From assembly GCA_021202205.1 (NCBI GenBank), contig JAJQDJ010000099.1:1-9577 (forward strand): a stretch of 9,577 bases of DNA, given 5' to 3'. Shown here in pieces: positions 6,924-9,577 of this stretch. Source of the stretch: Erysipelotrichaceae bacterium. GTDB lineage: Bacteria > Bacillota_I > Bacilli_A > Erysipelotrichales > Coprobacillaceae. The notes below the pieces were generated by a model that was not told where the DNA came from, ran no database searches, and worked only from the letters and a program-made list of their open reading frames with translations. Each line of letters begins with the position of its first letter. Position 1 is the stretch's first letter. The position numbers and the translations under genes are program-made.

Positions 6924-7927
6924 GTGGATTCTCTAGGTACAAGTTCTACAGGTAATATATAGTGTTTTTCTTCTATTTCATTATCATTCATTAAATCTAA
7001 TAATAAGCTTGATGCTTTGGTTGCTAAACCATTAATATTTTGACGGATAGTTGTTAAAGGTGGATGACAAGCACGTGATATAAAAATATCATCAAATCCT
7101 ACAATTTTAACTTGAGAAGGTACTTTTATATTATTTTCCACTAGACTTACTAACACACCATATGCACGCCAATCATTTGTTGCAAACACGCCATCAAATG
7201 AAACACCTGAAGCAATTAAATTATTCATAGCTGCTTTGGCAGCAGCATAGTTATCATCTCTATCAAGTAATACTATTAATTCTTGATAAATAGGAATATC
7301 ATAATCTTTTAAAGCTTGATAATAACCTTCTAAACGTTGTTTGTTATTAGATAAGCTATTATTTCGCACAACTATAACAATTCGTTTGCATCCTTTTTTT
7401 ATTAATTCTTCTGTAGCTTTATAACCACCACTATAGTGATTTGACTCGACATAATAAACATTACTATGATCTTTAGGCTTACGATCAATACAAACAATTG
7501 GTATATCACGGCTAATAACATGGGTAGGAATTTCCTCTATTCCTGATATACACATAATGCCGTCAACTAATTTTGAATCAAGCGAGCGAAAATAAGTTAT
7601 TTCTTTTTGCTCGTCTTGCGATGTATTACATATAAAAACAGAATATTCGTTTTCGAAAAAGTATTTTTCTATTTCTAAAACCAGTGAGGTAAACCATTCA
7701 TTTTCTAAACTTGGAACAATTAAACCTACGGATTTTGATTTTGAGATGCGTAAACTTTTAGCTGCCATATTAGTTGTATATCCATATTCATCAATAACTT
7801 TTTGGACTTTTTTTCTGGTTGCTTCAGAAAAACGACCGTTGTTATTGATTACTCGTGAAACAGTGGCTACTGAGACATTTGATAATTCTGCTATTTCCTT
7901 GATTGATATATTTTTCTTCTCTTGCAT
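6908..7927 (-). CDS. LacI/GalR-family transcriptional repressor
   Basis: Sugar-responsive DNA-binding repressor of 339 residues, intact and normal length. The N-terminal HTH (SIKEIAELSNVSVATVSRV, about residues 8-26) and hinge helix region are canonical. A periplasmic-binding-protein-like sensor domain follows, with the family features DGVFATNDWRAYG and VGFDDIFISR. The ATG at 7927 is chosen because AAGGAG (7935-7940) stands 7 bases upstream; a longer frame to 8005 would add 26 residues unlike the family, with no ribosome binding site. The gene is convergent with the GH1 operon and divergent from EIIB. LacI-type sites at 2029, 2150 and 7982 are its probable targets, which implies autoregulation plus control of EIIC and EIIB. 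The ligand is unknown but is probably the transported sugar or its phosphate. Confidence 0.92.
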   Translation of the reverse strand: MQEKKNISIKEIAELSNVSVATVSRVINNNGRFSEATRKKVQKVIDEYGYTTNMAAKSLRISKSKSVGLIVPSLENEWFTSLVLEIEKYFFENEYSVFICNTSQDEQKEITYFRSLDSKLVDGIMCISGIEEIPTHVISRDIPIVCIDRKPKDHSNVYYVESNHYSGGYKATEELIKKGCKRIVIVVRNNSLSNNKQRLEGYYQALKDYDIPIYQELIVLLDRDDNYAAAKAAMNNLIASGVSFDGVFATNDWRAYGVLVSLVENNIKVPSQVKIVGFDDIFISRACHPPLTTIRQNINGLATKASSLLLDLMNDNEIEEKHYILPVELVPRESTKLEV

Positions 7928-7946
7928 AGACTCTCTCCTTATTGCT

Positions 7947-7975
7947 ATTATATACGGTTTATGAGGGTTTTTCAA
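7947..7975 (-). promoter_or_regulatory. lacI promoter
   Basis: On the minus strand TTGAAA (7970-7975) and TATAAT (7947-7952) are separated by exactly 17 bp, a near-consensus sigma-A promoter. Transcription would begin near 7940, giving a very short leader in which the ribosome binding site is almost at the 5' end. Confidence 0.75.
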
Positions 7976-7981
7976 ATATTT

Positions 7982-7997
7982 ATGAAAACGATTTCTC
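7982..7997. promoter_or_regulatory. LacI-type operator O3 or cre-like site between lacI and EIIB
   Basis: Read on the minus strand, GAGAAATCGTTTTCAT matches O2 (GAGAAAACGTTTACTC) at 12 of 16 positions. Read on the plus strand, TGAAAACGATTTCT matches the CcpA cre consensus at all but the last base. It lies just upstream of the lacI -35 box, so it could serve the local LacI protein, CcpA or both. Confidence 0.55.
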
Positions 7998-8115
7998 GGA
8001 TTCAAAAACTTTTAAAAATAAACAAATGTCATAAGATAGGGCAATTCATCATGTGGAAAAATAGAAATAAAAAAGTTACAATAAATTTAATAGATATATT
8101 ACGAGGAGGAATAAT

Positions 8116-8415
8116 ATGAATATTTTATTAGTTTGCGCTGCGGGCATGTCTACTAGTCTATTGGTTAATCGTATGAAAGAAGCAGCCATAAAGCAAGGAA
8201 TTGAGGCACAAATTGAAGCTCATCCTGTTGGCTCTGTTAAGTCTTATGGTGATGCAGCTGATGTTATCTTGCTTGGCCCTCAAGTAAGATATGAATTAAA
8301 AAAAGTACAAAAAATGTATCCTGGCAAACCTGTTGAGATAATCAATATGCAGGATTATGGTACAATGAATGGTGCTAAAGTTTTAGCTCAAGCTCAAAAG
8401 TTACTCAATAAGTAG
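8116..8415 (+). CDS. PTS EIIB component, lactose/cellobiose family
   Basis: Small cytoplasmic phosphocarrier of 99 residues. It accepts phosphate from an EIIA protein on Cys7 (VCAAGMSTSLL, the P-loop-like signature of cellobiose-type EIIB) and passes it to sugar bound by EIIC. Length and sequence are complete. A strong GAGGAGG lies 7 bases before the ATG. It stands alone between divergent lacI and convergent rpiR, with a terminator directly after it, so it is probably transcribed as a single gene. Its family matches the EIIC at 2189, about 4.6 kb away, and they probably form one permease. Clear promoter hexamers are not evident in the 190-bp gap upstream; GTTACA at 8075 and TATATT at 8095 are too close together to be convincing. 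Confidence 0.93.
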   Translation: MNILLVCAAGMSTSLLVNRMKEAAIKQGIEAQIEAHPVGSVKSYGDAADVILLGPQVRYELKKVQKMYPGKPVEIINMQDYGTMNGAKVLAQAQKLLNK

Positions 8416-8438
8416 TTAAGTTATTAATTTTTGCTTCC

Positions 8439-8473
8439 AATTAAAAGAAGAAAGTTGTTTTCTTCTTTTAATT
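8439..8473. terminator. Bidirectional terminator between EIIB and rpiR
   Basis: A perfect 15-bp inverted repeat: AATTAAAAGAAGAAA (8439-8453), loop GTTGT, then TTTCTTCTTTTAATT (8459-8473). The AT-rich arms supply the U-rich tail in either direction. The stem ends on the first base of the rpiR stop codon (8473-8475, minus strand). Confidence 0.8.
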
Positions 8474-9243
8474 TATAGTCTTTTTTTCTTAATCATCATT
8501 TCTATAATAAGCAAATCTAAGACATATTGAATAGACAAACCATAAATAGAAATACCATGAGGTAATCCATGAGAAGAGGCATCAATGATGAAGCTTTCAT
8601 TACATATGAGTTCTAAAGAATGATCCAAATGACTAGTAATCCCAATAACACGACTGCGCTTCTTTCTTAAATAATAAGCATCAACCATGGTTTGATTATT
8701 TCCTGAATGACTTATAACAAAGGATAAAACATCACTTGGAACAAAAGAATCAACATAATCATGATTGATTGTATTATATGCTTGTGCATGAATACCTAAT
8801 GAATTGAGTTTTAATGCTGCTGATTGAATATAAGAATAATTATTGTTATTTGCATAAAAATCTATTTGCTTTGCTTGTAACATATAATTAATAACTCTTA
8901 CAATGACTTCTTTTTGCATATTTCTTGATGTTTCTAATAATACTTCTTGGTAGATTGCAGGCAATATTTCAATAACATCGTTAATACTACTTTCACTATG
9001 AATGGTTTGATTGTATGTATTCTGATGTGTATATTCACGAATAAAAGTTTTTTGAAAATCTAAATATCCTTTAAATCCCAACTTTTGTGTAAAACGTACT
9101 ATTGTAGATGCGCTAACATATGTCATTTGTGCTAATTCCTTAGCATTGTATTTTTTGATCCAATCAGGATGTTCATTTATACTTTGGACAAGCTGTTGTT
9201 GTTGAGGTGTCAAAGTAATTGTATTGAATAGTTCAGTTATCAT
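8473..9243 (-). CDS. RpiR/MurR-family transcriptional regulator (HTH plus SIS domain)
   Basis: A 256-residue regulator with an N-terminal HTH (NAKELAQMTYVSASTIVRF, about residues 33-51, followed by the family-typical QKLGFKGYLDFQ) and a C-terminal SIS domain that usually senses a phosphosugar. The second SIS segment (SFVISHSGNNQTMVDAY and RVIGITS) is canonical. The first phosphate-binding loop reads NNNNYS at about 132-137 where many relatives have a Gly-x-Gly-x-Ser pattern. The ATG at 9243 is preferred because AAAGGATG lies upstream at good spacing; the upstream ATG at 9270 lies within the predicted -10 box. The gene is divergent from the truncated oxidoreductase, which it probably regulates, and convergent with EIIB. 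Whether it also acts on the PTS genes is unknown. Confidence 0.9.
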   Translation of the reverse strand: MITELFNTITLTPQQQQLVQSINEHPDWIKKYNAKELAQMTYVSASTIVRFTQKLGFKGYLDFQKTFIREYTHQNTYNQTIHSESSINDVIEILPAIYQEVLLETSRNMQKEVIVRVINYMLQAKQIDFYANNNNYSYIQSAALKLNSLGIHAQAYNTINHDYVDSFVPSDVLSFVISHSGNNQTMVDAYYLRKKRSRVIGITSHLDHSLELICNESFIIDASSHGLPHGISIYGLSIQYVLDLLIIEMMIKKKRL

Positions 9244-9265
9244 AATTTTCACATCCTTTTTAAAA

Positions 9266-9294
9266 AACATACCTTAAAATGAACATAATGTCCA
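9266..9294 (-). promoter_or_regulatory. Candidate rpiR promoter
   Basis: On the minus strand TGGACA (9289-9294) is followed after 17 bp by TATGTT (9266-9271). A 7-bp inverted repeat, AACATAC (9266-9272) and GTATGTT (9297-9303), brackets the promoter and might be an autoregulatory site. Both boxes depart from consensus, so this is tentative. Confidence 0.45.
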
Positions 9295-9330
9295 TAGTAT
9301 GTTGTGTCTTATCTTAGAACATGAATCTAA

Positions 9331-9359
9331 ATTTCATAACATTTATAAATTTATGAAAT
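9331..9359. promoter_or_regulatory. Inverted repeat in the rpiR/oxidoreductase gap, candidate operator
   Basis: ATTTCATAA (9331-9339) and TTATGAAAT (9351-9359) form a perfect 9-bp inverted repeat with an 11-bp spacer, half-sites two helical turns apart. This fits a dimeric regulator site, most simply for the adjacent RpiR protein. No T tract follows, so it is not a terminator. Confidence 0.45.
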
Positions 9360-9385
9360 CAAATTGCATTAGTATCCAAATATAT

Positions 9386-9418
9386 ATTCAATTTTGATTA
9401 TATAGATTAAAATTGAAT
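9386..9418. promoter_or_regulatory. Second inverted repeat upstream of the oxidoreductase, candidate operator
   Basis: ATTCAATTTT (9386-9395) and AAAATTGAAT (9409-9418) form a perfect 10-bp inverted repeat with a 13-bp spacer, ending 5 bases before the AAAGGAGG of the next gene. In RNA it would be a weak AT-rich hairpin; as DNA it could be an operator over the promoter. No convincing promoter hexamers were found for this gene. Confidence 0.4.
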
Positions 9419-9437
9419 TATTAAAGGAGGAGTAAAA

Positions 9438-9542
9438 ATGTTGGTAGTTGCTTATATTGGATTTGGAAATAGTGTTTGTCGTTATCATTTACCATATGTT
9501 GAAAGAAGAAAAGAAACAATCAAGGCAATGTCATTAAGTTAA
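9438..9542 (+). pseudogene. Gfo/Idh/MocA-family oxidoreductase, N-terminal fragment cut by an IS-like end
   Basis: A strong AAAGGAGG (9423-9430) precedes an ATG, and the first 29 codons read MLVVAYIGFGNSVCRYHLPY and onward to KETIK. This is the NAD(P)-binding start of Gfo/Idh/MocA oxidoreductases close to E. coli YhhX/YdgJ, with the Gly8-x-Gly10 Rossmann turn and the following RYHLPYV motif. After Lys29 (codon 9522-9524) the sequence switches to the IS-like terminus, adds five foreign residues (AMSLS) and stops at 9540-9542. Intact members have roughly 340 residues, so about nine tenths of the gene is missing or displaced beyond the element. It is divergent from rpiR, which probably controlled it. 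The native substrate is unknown. Confidence 0.75.
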
Positions 9543-9577
9543 GATTTGGTGACATTCCCCTTCTCAAAATGAGAAGG
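9525..9577. mobile_element. Probable terminal fragment of an insertion sequence (outer end at about 9525)
   Basis: From about 9525 the oxidoreductase coding sequence is lost. CAATGTCATTAAGTT at 9526-9540 is the exact reverse complement of 38-52 at the other window edge. The final 19 bases form a perfect hairpin, CCTTCTC (9559-9565), AAAAT, GAGAAGG (9571-9577), about 33 bases inside the element. Such hairpins in IS ends can block read-through transcription into a transposase. Transposase coding is outside the window, so the family is not assigned. Confidence 0.65.

Noticed and set aside
7746..8119. Plus-strand open frames over the lacI start and the lacI/EIIB gap
   Set aside because: They are antisense to the conserved LacI HTH or span its promoter and operator, and lack ribosome binding sites. 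The sequence is fully explained by lacI and EIIB signals.
7928..8410. tRNA, riboswitch or CRISPR structure in the gaps
   Set aside because: No cloverleaf, no regularly spaced repeats and no conserved riboswitch cores were seen here or in the other intergenic gaps, all of which are under 200 bp.

Overview
This AT-rich window looks like a piece of a low-GC Firmicutes chromosome, probably a gut Erysipelotrichia-type organism. That placement is an inference from base composition, strong AAGGAGG-type ribosome binding sites and gene families, and it is not proven. The DNA carries a PTS beta-glycoside utilisation locus, and both edges of the window look like termini of an insertion element.

Layout. 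Bases 1-52 end in a 15-bp sequence that reappears inverted at 9526-9540, so both edges look like ends of one IS type. On the minus strand, 69-1986 is a broken BglG/LicR-type PRD regulator with an in-frame TGA and a 3' frameshift. Divergent from it at 2189-3547 is a PTS EIIC permease of the lactose/cellobiose family, broken by indels in homopolymer runs. A strong terminator follows. Then comes a tight gene run: two small zinc-ribbon membrane proteins (3602-4054 and 4072-4527), a type I mannose-6-phosphate isomerase (4538-5464, TTG start) and a GH1 6-phospho-beta-glycosidase (5481-6893). A LacI-family repressor (6908-7927, minus) converges on GH1 across a bidirectional terminator. Divergent from lacI is a stand-alone PTS EIIB (8116-8415). 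It converges on an RpiR-family regulator (8473-9243, minus) across a second bidirectional terminator. Divergent from rpiR is the first 29 codons of a Gfo/Idh/MocA oxidoreductase, cut off by the IS-like end.

How the genes fit together. EIIB and EIIC would import and phosphorylate a beta-linked disaccharide, GH1 would split the 6-phospho-disaccharide, and ManA would convert mannose-6-phosphate to fructose-6-phosphate. This set resembles the Bacillus subtilis gmu (glucomannan/mannobiose) operon, so a mannose-containing beta-disaccharide is the best substrate guess. No EIIA gene is visible, so it would have to come from elsewhere. Two perfectly inverted 16-bp LacI-type operators flank the regulator/EIIC promoters and a weaker third copy lies in the lacI/EIIB gap, so the local LacI protein probably controls all three transcription units.

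Oddities. Lesions occur in the regulator and the permease but not in the downstream enzymes. The regulator also appears to lack every canonical PTS phosphorylation residue. This could be genuine decay of the uptake and sensing module or, for the indels, assembly error.
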